Below are positions 41,786-53,749 of a DNA stretch of 64,000 bases, in pieces; within the stretch, counting starts at the first letter, position 1, and each line of letters starts with the position of its first letter. Source of the stretch: Seminavis robusta (Eukaryota; Bacillariophyta; Bacillariophyceae; Naviculales; Naviculaceae). Location: positions 1-64,000 of the forward strand of contig CAICTM010000243.1 of the NCBI GenBank assembly GCA_903772945.1, in the 5' to 3' direction. Below the pieces are notes generated by a model. It made no database searches and was not told the origin of the DNA. It saw only the letters and a list, made by a program, of their open reading frames with translations. The translations under genes were made by a program, and so were the position numbers.

Positions 41786-43088
41786 CTAGGCAAGCCTAGA
41801 TGATTGAGCTGAGTTCTTGTCTGTCAAGAACCATGGATTGCTCAAACCCAAGACAGCCGATGCAACTGTTGGACAAATGGTAGCTGCTGAGGCACCAAGA
41901 AGTGATGTCGCGGTGGCCACTTGAAAGTTCCCCGAGGGTCTCGGGGGTAGCTGGGGCAGCTGAATGAGCCTTGCGAGTTCACTGTGAGCAATCAGACTAG
42001 ACATTTCTCGGAGGGAGACAGCGGATGCAGTTCCTGACAGGCTTAGTCGGCTGGTGTTAGGAAGACACAAAGACGCCTCCCTTGGTGACACCACCGCGCG
42101 GCCTATGGTTGGCCCAACAGGTAGTCCACTTAAGGCCAATGCTCGAGGCAGTGAAGCGGTCTTGGTGAATGGGGTTCCTGGAGAAACAAGAGTGGCAACT
42201 GGGGTTGGCTCCTTCACTGCCTTGCACACCACCGGAGTTTGGAGATCCTGATGGGTTTGCTCCGCGAGGCCATTGGAAATGCCGGGGAGGGTGGGATAGG
42301 AGTACAGATTTGGTTCTGTCTTCGGGGATGCAGCCTTTCTCGGTCCCTTGTTCTTGATAGTCGTACGAATGATGCGAGCCGCGAGTTTTGACATGCCTCG
42401 AAGGAAGAGTTCATGGTAGTATCCTGAGATTTGAATTGAATGAAAGCAGGCAGTACGAGTGTAAGACCAATGACTGGTTGGGCCTTGCTGAACAGATTCA
42501 AGTGCTTCGTTACGTACCTCCCTTGTCGGGTCCTGGAGTGAAGGGAAATGGCAATCGAAAAGACAGAGATGATTAGAGTCTTTGTTCTCCACCAACAAAT
42601 GACATTTGCAAGCTCAAACTTACCCTGAGTCAAACGCTTGAATCCATACAAGTTTAGTTGACGTTGAAAGGATTGGAACTTGGTTTGGCGGAAATACAGG
42701 GGCAGAACCTGTTCTGCAAATAGCTTTGGGTTTCGGACAATGAAACACCTGATATGTGCCATGCAGTGAAGCGAAGGAGCAACCAAATGTCAGCCCGCCG
42801 ATCATCAGTCATCGAGATGAATTGTGCAAGGATACCACATGCTCTGTCTTACCTTCCATGAGGTTGCCACCCCACAATGCTCTCCTTGCCGTCCATTTTA
42901 AGCTCCATGAGTGCGTGATGAAGCTTGACTGGGAAGGGTGGATCCCCACCGGGTCCAGGCGCATGGACTGGATTGTCATTCTCCATAGATTCTCTGATCT
43001 CCTTGCATGCATAGTCATTATAATTATGAACCACCTTGGCTTCAACGATGGCAAGGGTTTTGGAAGATCCTCCGCGGTTCATGGCCAT
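41786..43088 (-). CDS. heat-shock transcription factor (HSF), four exons with a 15-nt microexon
   Basis: Exons are 43088-42853, 42748-42624, 42532-42518 and 42423-41786. The introns are 104, 91 and 94 bp, all GT-AG, giving 337 residues. The HSF DNA-binding domain is complete only with all four: PFPVKLHHALMEL, IVGWQPHGR|CFIVRNPKLFAEQVLPLYF, QTKFQSFQRQLNLYGFKRLTQG, then microexon residues PDKG, then GYYHELFLRGM. Skipping the microexon keeps the frame (15 nt) but removes five residues from the end of the domain. The distal part is Pro/Ser/Leu-rich with no clear coiled-coil oligomerisation repeat, which is common among diatom HSFs. It should bind nGAAn elements in the nucleus. HSFs are the largest transcription-factor family in diatoms. 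Confidence 0.9.
42518..42532 (-). other. 15-nt microexon of the HSF gene
   Basis: This segment is bounded by CTCCAG on its 5' side and GTACGT on its 3' side (minus strand). It supplies the codons between LTQG and GYYHE, restoring the family-conserved G-P-D-[KR]-G-G-Y-Y-H sequence. Confidence 0.85.
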
Positions 43089-46000
43089 TTTGATAGAGGA
43101 AGAACAAGATATGGTGATCAGAAAGCACTGGATTGGAATGATCCTTTGGCGCTTCTGCCATCAAAAAGCAAAGCCTGGGTGCAAGATTATGAGGAGTGGT
43201 CAAGCTTGGGAAAAGAAGGAAGCGTGACACACGCAGCAAACTTTTTGCTCCTTCCCCACACAGCTTTCTGCCCAACATTCAAGCCAACCTAGTGCCAAGC
43301 CTCAGCTTTCTACGGAAAGCATGAAGTTGGGAGGAGGTGGGGAGCTGTGTTTCTGGGATGATGTCGTCGCCACCAGAAAATGACCCTCAATGTTCATATT
43401 CCTAAAGATGACCATAGGAAACATTCTATTTAAAAGAAAAGGATTGGAGTAAAAGAACATTATGAACATTCTTGCGTGGCGCCCACGATCTCTAATTCCT
43501 CCTAACACGTTGACAAAAACCAAAGCTGGAATGTTCCTTGAAGCCTGGTTGAAGGGATGATGTCATTGGTGACAGCTGGTGACGCAATTCGCTTTCTCAA
43601 CCCGGCAACCGCCTTCGGTTCTCCTTTTCTTATTCGCTCTCAATTCCGTCAATGTTTTTATGTTTTTGGAGCTTTGTCACCAAGACAAGCGTGGCGTCAT
43701 CGGTCGCAATCACCAACCATGGCAAAGCATTTCCGTTCTCTGCCAGATCTTGTTGGTTAAAAAGTTGCCAAACCGCGGGATCAAGTACAGTGTACAAGCT
43801 TTCTTTCAAATCCTGAGTCAGCATCCAACGAAAGGCGACCATGCCACTCGAGTACCTACTCCAGCTCTAGCTAGTAGGCTAGCCAGACTGCAACCAGTAG
43901 TCTACCCTCTTGCTGGCTACAGTCGTAGCTAGCTAGTGTGCAGCTTCAGAACTTTCGATGGAAGAGATTCAAATTTTCAAGTCCAGTTCTGTCTATTATT
44001 GTTCTCTGAACATGACGAAGTTCAAATATTAATAACAAAAGACGTCACAGAACACAATCGGCAGCTGGCGTACTTTGCAGCTAGCTAGCTATTTTTTGAC
44101 CACTATCCATTCCATTGACGCTGGTCCTATTGCCCACAGCTGGGAGGCAGTATGCTAGATGTACCTCATGACAGTAATCCAGTCGCATCCAACAGAAGAT
44201 TCTACGTACGCTGGTGTTGCAGGGACTTCTTCAGTTCATCAGAAAGCTTATTACTTGTTACTTGTGTTACTGATGATGCATTGAAGATTGAAGGAAATCG
44301 CTCGGCGGAGACGGATGCTTTTAGGCAGCCAATGAGTGGTTTGTTTCTGAGTCAGCACGATGGCCAAGCAATAGACTCGACTCTCGACTCTGGCAGTACC
44401 AGGCATCCCAAATTTGAGGCTAGCTAGTACCGGTACCAGCCATCATTGGCCTTTTTGTAAAAGAACCGGTGGCAGCAAGCTGCCATGCCAACGGGTGCAA
44501 AAGAGCTTGCTTTTCTTCTCTCGTCCTTGTATCCAACACCTCACCAAAGGTACCGGTAGCATCCCAATCGGTATCAGATCCTTCTGTATGAAGTTGTTGT
44601 ACCTTGTACTCTACTAGGAGTATTGCAATACATGTATATGGTGCCTTCCACCAACCTGTAAGCTGACCTGTCGCCAAATCTGCCTACTGCCATTTTGTTG
44701 GCCAGAGTGGCTTCTTTCAAAAGTACATGTAGATCTAGAGCTATGTAGAGGGTTCCTGTGCAGAACTTCTTGAAGGCAGTTGTGGCTGAACTATTAGATT
44801 TTCTACATCAGGGAGCTCCATTTGTAATTGGTTGGACCTTGAAGGGGGCCATGCGAAAGACTTGGCAGCTTGGCAGAGTCCCGTAACTATCAACTTCTTC
44901 TTATTGAAACAGAGAGGTACAATGTATCTGCTCCCCCGAAGATGCCGATGGACAGCCTCAACTTCTGTTTCTCTGTCCATAGGATAGAAAGGTAGAAACG
45001 TACCGTTGGGGTTCATTGGTGAGGTGGCCAAATAAATACTGGCAACCGACGAGGAGCTATGGAGCTAGCTAGCTAGATGTATGAAGATCATAAGATCATT
45101 GGTTTTTCTTGGGAACTTGTTGATTGAGAGCTGCAATTGACCACTGTCCCACTATTCTTGTACAATTGGGGCTCTCGTTAATGCCGACTTTTTAAGAGCA
45201 CATACACACTAGATACTACTCTTCCGTACACCAAAATTAAACTAGTAATGAATTCTGGTCAAAACAGGTATGATAGCAAAAGTATCATAATATATATCAT
45301 AATGTGGACGAGCCACTGGCGTGTGGCTCTTGATTGCTAATTCCTATGCCCTGCTTGCATTAGCTAAGCTGAAGATCAGGTACTCTATTTATTTCGGATG
45401 TTGGCAAGCTAGCCACTAGCCACTCAGCTACTCAGCTCTTAGCTCCACTCCGCTACTCCGAGGAGTCTGCGTCCTCCTCCGAACTCCAAACTCCCCATCC
45501 GGTCTTCTGATATGAGATTTCAGCGTTCACGCAATTGGCAGCACGGCCTGTTTGGATTGGAGATGAAGCATGGCGTGCCTACTCGTACTTTGTATGACCT
45601 CCTAACATTCTTTGACCTCATTGGTTGTTTCCCTTGCCATTGACCGCTGCGGTTGTAGTACATGTATTAGCAAGCTGTGTACGGAGTTGGTTGGTTGAGC
45701 TTGTGAGAGGCAATCGATTACCCTGCTCTGCTAGCTTACGGTACCGGTTCCAGACACACACGACTCGACTCGACTCGACTCAACTGTCGGTCACTCAGTC
45801 GAGTCTCAGTCGAGTCTCAGCCGAGTCGAGTCTAGCTAGCTAGTCGAGTCACCCTCAGCTCATCGAATCGGTTCGAATAAATGTTTGTCAATCATCGACT
45901 GCATCGAATTCTGTCTGTCCATCACACCATTGAGAAAAATGAGCGGCAGTGGTGGCAGGTTTGACAACCGTCACCCTCCTTCGAAACCTGCTCGACGCTC

Positions 46001-46110
46001 ACATACATGGAGGGCTGCTGAGATCAGGCCAAGCAAGAAGCATTGAAAACCAATCTCTGCCCACAGCATTCCAAAGCAGCAGAAAGCCTCGCTACAGGAG
46101 CCAAACTATC
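43089..46110. other. gene-free stretch, ~3 kb
   Basis: No ORF here has recognisable coding features. CTAGCTAG runs occur near 43867, 43928, 44081, 45063 and 45836. An inverted GACTC array lies at 45761-45832. AT-rich sequence with ATCATAATATATATCATAAT occurs near 45285. Confidence 0.45.
45761..45832. repeat. inverted array of CGACT/AGTCG units
   Basis: CGACTCGACTCGACTCGACT at 45761-45780 faces AGTCGAGTCTCAGTCGAGTCTCAGCCGAGTCGAGTC at 45797-45832. The arms can pair as a hairpin with a loop of roughly 15 bases. It lies ~280 bp upstream of the HisHF start. Confidence 0.75.
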
Positions 46111-47932
46111 ATGCCGTCCTTCAAAGTTTCTCTGTTGGACTATGGAGCTGGAAATGTGAGATCGGTTCGCAACGCCATCACCAGCAATGGCTACGAGATT
46201 GAGGACATCACGACGCCCTCCCAGATCGATGAGGCCAAGGTTCTGATTTTCCCGGGAGTTGGGTCCTACGGTTCGGCCATGAAAGTGTTGCACGAAAAGG
46301 GATTCTACGAACCACTCAAAAAGTACCTGGCCAACCATGATCGTCCCTTTTTGGGTATTTGCTTGGGCATGCAGACTCTTTTTGAGTCTTCTGATGAGTT
46401 CAGCCCCGACGCAGATCATGCCATTGAAGGATTGGGAGTGATCCCTGGAAAGGTTCGCAAGTTTGACGAAACCAAAATGGCAGTTCCCCACATTGGTTGG
46501 AACGGACGCATTCATCACCAAGAAAGTCCCGTGCTGAAATATGTGGCCCCGGAAGAAGATGTTTATTTCGTCCACTCCTACTTTGCACCTGTAAATGACG
46601 ACAACAAAGACTGGGCCATGACCAGTACTACCTATGGTGGGCAGCACTTTATGAGTTCGGTTCACAAGGGGAGTCTCGTTGGTTGTCAATTCCATCCAGA
46701 AAAAAGCGGTGTCACCGGTTTGAATGTGTTGAAGGGATTCCTAGAGGTATGCTCGTTTGATGAAATATATTATTGGACAAAGGAAGGAATGCATGTATTG
46801 GTTGGTTTATTGATGCGAGAGACTAAACTTGCCTCAAAATCATTTTCTATTGCAACGTTAGGCAGTTGAGAATGGAACTTTGAATCAAACCAAATCGCTC
46901 ACAGTGAACCCCGACGCCACTACTCAATTGGTTAAGCGTGTGGTGATTGCACTTGACGTGCGATCCAATGATCATGGAGACTTGGTTGTCACAAAAGGAG
47001 ATCAGTACGATGTACGTGAAAACGAAAAGGAAGGTGTTGTGGAGGGCCGTGGTGGAGTGAGGAATCTTGGAAAACCTGTTGCCTTGGCCAGTCGCTACTA
47101 CCAAGAAGGTGGTGATGAGATTGCATTTCTCAACATTACCAGTTTCCGCCAAGGCGTCATCGAAGACATGCCTATGCTGCAGGTCCTAGAGGAGGCTTCA
47201 AAGAGCATCTTTGTTCCTTTGACGGTGGGAGGTGGCATTCGCAGCTACACAGATCCGCAGTCAGGACAAACATGGTCCGCATTGGAAGTGGCAAATCGAT
47301 ATTTCCGTGCTGGCGCTGATAAGGTCAGTATAGGTAGCGACGCCGTCATTGCTTCAGAAGACTACATCAAATCTGGTAAGAAGAAGACCGGTGAGACTTC
47401 CATAGAAATGATCTCGCATGTGTACGGAGCGCAGGCAGTTGTAATATCTATCGACCCAAAGCGTGTTTATGTTAAGAGCAAGGATGAAGTTGTGAACAAA
47501 GATCACGTGGTAGTTGAACTCGACAAGTCACAGGCTGGGCCCAATGGAGAGACGCTGTGCTGGTATCAATGTACTGTCAAGGGCGGCCGGGAAGCCAAGG
47601 ACATTTGCGCTGTGACGGTAGCCAAGTCCGTGGAAGATCTTGGTGCCGGCGAGATTATGCTCAACTGTATCGACATGGATGGACAATGCAAGGGTTTTGA
47701 TATCCCCTTAATGAATGCAGTGTCAAATGCCGTCACTATCCCTGTCATTGCTAGTAGCGGAGCCGGGAAGCCGGAGCACTTCAGTGACGTCTTCAAGGAG
47801 ACCAAAGTCCAGGCTGCCCTGGCTGCTGGGATGTTCCATCGAAAAGAGGTTGAGATTGAAGAAGTGAAAGAGCACATGCGACAACAAAGCATTCCAACTC
47901 GGACAAAGGCCGCCACAGTACAGGGAAGTTAG
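46111..47932 (+). CDS. HIS7: imidazole glycerol phosphate synthase, fused HisH-HisF
   Basis: Exons 46111-46746 and 46862-47932 are joined across a 115-bp intron (GTATGC...CGTTAG, phase 0) into 568 residues. The N-terminal glutaminase half begins [17 protein letters not shown] and carries the nucleophile Cys in GICLGMQ and the His-Glu of FHPEKSG. The intron falls just after it. The C-terminal (beta/alpha)8 cyclase half starts at RVVIALDVR and includes [28 protein letters not shown] and [11 protein letters not shown], with the two catalytic Asp positions (ALDV, SIDP) present. It converts PRFAR and glutamine to IGP and AICAR in histidine synthesis. The frame is open upstream to 45949, but no ATG exists there and no targeting peptide is seen in this exon. 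Confidence 0.95.
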
Positions 47933-48403
47933 GTAGTAGCTGGGTTGGGTCGATAAGCCCAGAAAAGACTTGGCCACCCTCTATTAGCTAGCTAGCTAGA
48001 CACGCTTTTACAATTGCTGCCACTCGTTTGTTTGTCCTTGTCAAAACGTTACTGAGCCGAGTGATGACTCCGTCGATGCTGCTGGCGAGGCGGTTTCAAG
48101 TTTCAAGCGATCGACCTGCGACCTTTGGGCCCTGACCCAGCGACGGTGTAGCCAGGACAAAGCACAAGCACTGGCTACAGCTGGTCAGCAAGTACAGAAA
48201 GCTGCATTGACTTGGATATTGTTCAAGACAGTTAAAGGTTCAAAAACAGTTGTTAATTATGTAGCGTGCTGGCAGATCAACTGGACTGCCTCAATTGAAT
48301 GGATAAATAGCGACGAGTCATTAGACTGGAATACGAGAAAAACGAAGCAGTCGTCATATCCTACTTGATCTGCTCCTTTGTATCCTTTGGAAAAAGTCTC
48401 CGA
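47933..48403. other. intergenic, convergent 3' ends
   Basis: No gene seen. TAGCTAGCTAGCTAGA occurs near 47985. Confidence 0.45.
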
Positions 48404-51355
48404 CTACTTGTGGTGGTGGTGGTGTGAAGCTGCTGCTTCGGGGAACGGAATTCGTTTGCCCTTCTCGGGGCCGTGGCTGATGAACACCAAGGGTTTGTAC
48501 TCCTCATCTTTTTCCATAAGAGCCGAGTTCTCAAAGCGTTTCAACATAGCCGCTTTGCCTTGGATCCGAGCATATGTGATATCGCAGATCTTGTCACTGT
48601 TGAAAGTGCTCCAGTGTTTTCCAAAGTACCTCCGGTGGAACGGTAGAATGTCCTTGAAGTCAACAAAGTTGATGAAGGCATACCCTCTGTTGCATCTGTT
48701 CTTGAAATCGATTGGAAGGTAGAAAAAATCAATGACACCCGGTCCCAGGCCATTCTCGGTGAATTCTGCCAACAACATTTGCTGAGTATACTTGTTTGGG
48801 ATGTTCCGTACCATCAACGAAGTGCGACCATCACGCCCATTTTCAACAGATTCCAAGTCCAGGACCAAGTGTTTGTTGTCTTTCTCGCCTCCTTCAACCG
48901 ATGCGTTGGAGGCATTACTACTATGGTGAGGATGAGGATGGTGCTGCTGGTGATGATTATGATGATGCATTCCACCGTGGGAGTGATGATCATTTTGATT
49001 GGAATAGTACGGGCCAGACATCCTGTCCCCTCGTTCTCGGCTGTCCACCGAATGGTAGGAAGCATTCGAATATTGAGGTTGGGAAGATACGTTCCGATTC
49101 TGCGAAGGTTGCCAGTAATCTCGGGAAGACTGTGGGCCGCCCTGTCGATAGTTTGAATGAGACGACGCTGGTACCGCAAGCGTCGTGATGTAGATTTCTC
49201 CATTCGGCCCGTGTACGATCTGTTGCCTTTGGGGCTCGATGTGCTCTTGCTGCTGCTGGTTTCGCCTGTAAGGAGAGTGAAAATCGTTGGAAGGATTCTG
49301 CGGAAATCCACTGGATTGGTTGTTGACAACCATATAGGAGTATCGTCCATCTGGCCCGAGTACCAATTGAGTCATCTCTGTCGGCGCGGCCACTGCTGGT
49401 GAAGACGAAGTCGACGATTCTGCTCCGCGATAAATGATGGCTCCGTGGTTGAGATGCGAGGGAGCGTCAAAGTTTCTGGCTATCGATGCTGCCGGTGACT
49501 TTGGTCCGTGCCTCCAGCGACCAATCACTCCCAACAGCTCCCTGCCTCTCTTTTTATCAATAGGTTGTCTCATTGCAACCTCGACGGCGACGTCCGCGCC
49601 CCAAGGCTGCGTGCTGGACAGTTCAAGGAGGGCCTGTTTGGCATCTTGGACATTGTGGAACTCTACCTCAAACGAAGACCCACCGTAGTACCCGCCATGC
49701 CGCTTCAAAGACCGAACGGCTCCATAGGTCGATAACATGGATATCAACGAGTGCTCATCGAAATATGGAGGAACGTCGGACAGGATCAGTCGACTTTCGT
49801 CTGTCTGCGACGAAGAGTTCAGTGGGACGGAATAGTACACTCGAACATCCGGGCTACTGCCTCCTCTATCGTTCTCACGACGTTTCAGCACCGCTTCCAA
49901 GTCCAGGGCCGCATATTGGGCGCTTCTCATGTCAAAGTACGAAACAAAAATGATTCCTCGGTCGGCAAAATCGGAACGGAAGGTGTCAATCACACCAAAC
50001 GCTTCACAGGATGATCGGACCTCAGGGATTTGCAAGCTTGCCGCACGCAGAATGGCTAGACATCGACTCGGATCCACGGAGGTTTGTTGCTGTTGTTGCT
50101 GTCCTCCACGATACATCATTTGATGTTGAGGCACACGTGTGTCCCAAAGGAAAGGACGTAACTCAGCCTCTGCAATCTTTCTCGACGATTGCGACCCAGC
50201 CGAACGCGAGTCTGCGTTGTTGAGGGTTCGATCCAAGTGAGATTGTTGTCGACTTCCAGACTGCCGACTGGCCTGTCCCAGGCTTGCATCGTCGTCTCTC
50301 CACAGGTTTCGCATTCCGTGTTCAAGCTCGTAAGTAGCCGTGCTGTTTAGAGGTTTCTGTTCGTATAAGTGTTGTTGAGGCTGTTGCTGACACTGAGGGT
50401 CGTTGCAGTACTCTTGCTGATCTTGCATGAGTGCGGCAAGGACGCCACCTCCATCGTCAGCGGGAAAGCCCGAATCTGCAGCGTTGGGTATATCACGAGG
50501 TGTTCTCTGTTCATTCCCTGGTTCCATGACTGTGACGCCTAGATCTTTGGAGACGGGAAGCTGTCCTCGACGAGCTGCATTGGGTCCAAACATGCTAAGT
50601 GGAGACAAGTCACGTCGCAGGAGGGCTTGATCAGCTTTTCCAAATTCGTCCTCGTTGAACGTTCCCGGTAGGAATCCACCGCCCTGGAAGTGATCACTCT
50701 CTGACCTGACGCTTTGACTTCCACCGCCATGCTTTGGCGCCGACGAGGGAGGAAGGTGTAAATCTTGATTATTGAGTTGGAGCCCACCTCCCAGAGTGGA
50801 TGGTGCTGTCCCCATCAAACCACCTCCTATGTCCAATCCAAAGGGATCAACACGTGGAGGACTGCCGATCAGGCGCCGAGCCATGGCATGCCGCGATTGT
50901 CTGGCAAAGCTAAGATCTTGAGCATGATTATTGTTGCCGTGTGGATCTCCACCACCAAGGGCATCGTCCATGGATTCCGCCAGTCCAGTTCCCAGAACAG
51001 CGGCCAAATTGGCATAGCTGGAGGTTCTTCCACCGGTTGCCTGTGCCATTTCAGCAGACAAAGCACTGCTTGGTCCTCTAGTGTCGACGACGGAGGGTGC
51101 GTTGCGAGGGTCGGTATATCCTGGCTGAAAGTTCTTGGCTTTGGACGGGGTCGACGACGATTTGTTAAAGCCAGGGGGAGGAGGCGATGCCTGATTGCGT
51201 GGTACGCCTGCTACAAAACCGGGAGGAATGGGAGAAGACGCTGGATTAGGGGCTCCATGTTGTGGCCAGACAGCTCCAACTCCGACGGAGTGGTCGTGGG
51301 GACTGCTGTAATGTCCCTGTTGACTTTCTACAAGTGGCTTGTCGGGTGATGTCAT
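48404..51355 (-). CDS. Mei2-like RNA-binding protein
   Basis: The protein has 983 residues and is intronless. A long Pro/Ser/Gly/Gln-rich N-terminus precedes two RRM-type domains (about 425-500, containing CLAILRAASLQIPEVRSSCEAFG and GIIFVSYFDMRSAQYAA; and about 525-600, RLILSDVPPYFDEHSLISMLSTYG with SFEVEFHNVQDAKQAL). After a His/Gln/Ser-rich linker comes the Mei2-specific C-terminal RRM (about 850-945): SLMVRNIPNKYTQQMLLAEF, DFFYLPIDFKNRCNRGYAFINF, then the characteristic helix extension. It ends in a His5 run. Fission-yeast Mei2 and plant AML proteins use this third RRM to bind RNA in meiotic and developmental control, so a role in the diatom sexual or cell-size cycle is possible but inferred. 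Confidence 0.93.
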   Translation of the reverse strand: MTSPDKPLVESQQGHYSSPHDHSVGVGAVWPQHGAPNPASSPIPPGFVAGVPRNQASPPPPGFNKSSSTPSKAKNFQPGYTDPRNAPSVVDTRGPSSALSAEMAQATGGRTSSYANLAAVLGTGLAESMDDALGGGDPHGNNNHAQDLSFARQSRHAMARRLIGSPPRVDPFGLDIGGGLMGTAPSTLGGGLQLNNQDLHLPPSSAPKHGGGSQSVRSESDHFQGGGFLPGTFNEDEFGKADQALLRRDLSPLSMFGPNAARRGQLPVSKDLGVTVMEPGNEQRTPRDIPNAADSGFPADDGGGVLAALMQDQQEYCNDPQCQQQPQQHLYEQKPLNSTATYELEHGMRNLWRDDDASLGQASRQSGSRQQSHLDRTLNNADSRSAGSQSSRKIAEAELRPFLWDTRVPQHQMMYRGGQQQQQQTSVDPSRCLAILRAASLQIPEVRSSCEAFGVIDTFRSDFADRGIIFVSYFDMRSAQYAALDLEAVLKRRENDRGGSSPDVRVYYSVPLNSSSQTDESRLILSDVPPYFDEHSLISMLSTYGAVRSLKRHGGYYGGSSFEVEFHNVQDAKQALLELSSTQPWGADVAVEVAMRQPIDKKRGRELLGVIGRWRHGPKSPAASIARNFDAPSHLNHGAIIYRGAESSTSSSPAVAAPTEMTQLVLGPDGRYSYMVVNNQSSGFPQNPSNDFHSPYRRNQQQQEHIEPQRQQIVHGPNGEIYITTLAVPASSHSNYRQGGPQSSRDYWQPSQNRNVSSQPQYSNASYHSVDSRERGDRMSGPYYSNQNDHHSHGGMHHHNHHQQHHPHPHHSSNASNASVEGGEKDNKHLVLDLESVENGRDGRTSLMVRNIPNKYTQQMLLAEFTENGLGPGVIDFFYLPIDFKNRCNRGYAFINFVDFKDILPFHRRYFGKHWSTFNSDKICDITYARIQGKAAMLKRFENSALMEKDEEYKPLVFISHGPEKGKRIPFPEAAASHHHHHK

Positions 51356-53357
51356 GGTGCCGGAACTTCCGTTGATGGGTTCTTCGTGCGACTGTCAGAA
51401 TATGCCTTCGACGGCTTTTTTGAGTCTATCGATCAACAAGCACCAGCAAACAATCCTCTGATCCGTGAGTCTCTCTCCAATCAAGGGATCCTCCTCCTGT
51501 GCTTCTTGGTGGTCGCAACGGTCGGTTCGATTCTAGTAGACTAACTGGCTCTGTTGGGTGTCGTGCTTTGTTCTTGGCTTGCAATGACGGGCGTCCAATG
51601 GGTTTTCTGTCTCAAGTCTCTTTAGTATTCACGTGTGTTGGCCTATGCCTAGAGAGCAGTCGTTCTCCTATCAATGAAACAATGACCTCTCGTAGTGTAA
51701 ACTCTCCTTTACTCCACGGAGAGACCAGCGTACTCGGCACGGTTCTCGTTTTTCTGGTATTGATGTCTGACTGATTCAGTGGTCCTAACTGCTCTATGTT
51801 TCGATGCTTTCTCTTTGCTTCCTCTACAAGGGCGGCATCTTCCTCTCAGAATGCTAATGATAGGTGTGGATCAGTTAGCTGGTCCGGTAGTCGTATGGAG
51901 TGGAGTGGGCAGATAGTTGCCGCTGTGTTGCAATTGCACAAAGTAAAAGGGTGTCGGCGAAGGGTCAATCGTAGGCTTGGTTGATTATTTCTTCCAAGTG
52001 CCACAAGGATGTTCGAGAAGGTAAGGAAGGAACTGGGCTGTGATTGGCCCGTCAATGCGTGAACTACTACAGCGTCTGTCCTTTTCTCCGATGGCTGATC
52101 CACCTCACAACCGATTTACAAAAAGGTTGATGGGGTAAACTATTTTGGGCTATTGGCGACTACAGTAATGGGTGGCCTCTGTCTCTAACATCCCGAACAT
52201 GTATGTTTCTCAACCCTGACAATGCCGGTGGCAAGTTAAACAACAACAGAAACAGCGTACCAACACAATAAGTTATAAGCTACGGTACTGACCCAGCAAT
52301 GGTGGGAATACAACTCAAAAATACAGCTAAAAGACAGTTTCAGTTCTCCAAAAAAGACCAAAGAAATGTTGGAACACAGCTCAGATACCGTTTGTTTTGG
52401 TATCAAAATCCCGAACGGGGATGTCCTACTAGTCAGCTACTGGGTAGCCAGGCAACAGGCAACCAGGGAGGCCCAAATTAAACAACCAAGTCAACGCTTG
52501 TCAACCATTCTGTTGGGCTGGACAAGGAAATAGTTTCCCAGAAACATTTCCTCATCTCCCACTTGGCGAACTTGAAGAAGCGAAATGGCATGAGCATCAA
52601 CCTCAGAGAACCAGAACACTGCTGTCACGAAGGAAAAGACCACTATTGATGAGTGCACTTCCAGGTACTGGTACTGGTACCGCTGTAAAGTGTAAACCAG
52701 ACAGACAATCCTCCAAGGCCTTTCAATCCAAGCCTCCATTGTTCCTTTTACGTAATGATCGAGTGACGTTGGATGATACCATGAATCAAAACTAATTCCC
52801 TAACTCCCGAGAAATATAGACCTCATAATCAACCCCCTCCAGAGCCGAGCCGAGGATTTCTCAGGCTTGCAGATGTTGCATGGTTGCATGCTGGTGTCTT
52901 GAAGTCGTGACAGCATGTACCGTATGCAGACATATGCATAGTGTCTTGCTTTGCAACACGATCCTGCTTGAACACTTTTCACTGTGGAGTATGATTGACT
53001 GTTAGCTTTGAGGTTCTTGTGGGGTAGGTTTTGTGCCTTTCTTCTGAAGTTGCCTTGCATAGTTTGGTTGGCTTTACCATAATATTTCTTGCCAGTGTTG
53101 ATACACGTGACCTCGTATATGGTGATTTTGATGCATCAGATGTTCAAGTAAGTTAGATCTAGTTGTACACAACATGTACCGTACCTCCCCACAGCCTTGG
53201 TTTTGTCCCAGTTGAGAAAAGACGATTTTGCGGAGATGAGTTGTCTTGGGAAAGATCTCTTGGGTGTGTGGCTTGTGGATCAGGAGGACATTGCTACTCT
53301 GATCCAGCCTATTCTACTTTTTGTTGGTTTTTGTATTGGTGTGGTCCGACAACCCAG
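51356..53357. other. gene-free stretch, ~2 kb
   Basis: No supported gene. The ORFs here are short and without motifs. The right border is the MITE at 53358. Confidence 0.45.
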
Positions 53358-53746
53358 GACCGTCCGACGGTTTTTGCTCAGGTTTAAAAACTGCTCAAAT
53401 CGTGGTTCTCGTTGAGGGAATGTTAAGGGAATGTTGAAGCTTTAAGGGAATGTTAAGGAAATGTTGAGGATTTAAGGGGATGTTTTAAGGGAATGTTTAT
53501 TTAAGGGAATGATCCTTTTTTTAAGAGAAAGTTCTATGGGGTTTACATGAAGGCTTAGAGGAATGTTTCGAAGCCTTAAGGGAATGTTGTTAAGGGAATG
53601 GTGATTTAAGGGAATGTTAAGGGAATGTTGAGGATTTAAGGGAATGTTTTAAGGGAATGTTTTAAGGGAATGTTTAAGGGAATGTTTCCACTGCGATATT
53701 TTAAGTTTTTTTTTTAAAACCTGAGCGAAAACCATCGGACGGTCCA
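53358..53746. mobile_element. 389-bp MITE related to the 4.6-kb transposon
   Basis: The ends are GACCGTCCGACGGTTTTTGCTCAGGTTT and its near-perfect inverse (GACCGTCCGATGGTTTTCGCTCAGGTTTT read from the right). CAG flanks both sides (53355-53357 and 53747-53749). The first 16 bases equal those of the transposon at 7603. The interior is an array of TTAAGGGAATGTT units (about 53410-53690), related in reverse to the CTCCCTTAA arrays of the large element. It has no coding capacity. A non-autonomous relative mobilised by the same or a similar transposase is inferred. Confidence 0.88.
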
Positions 53747-53749
53747 GCT

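Noticed and set aside
45949-46110. N-terminal extension of HisHF
   Set aside because: The frame is open but begins with GTG and has no ATG; the family start at [15 protein letters not shown] fits exactly.
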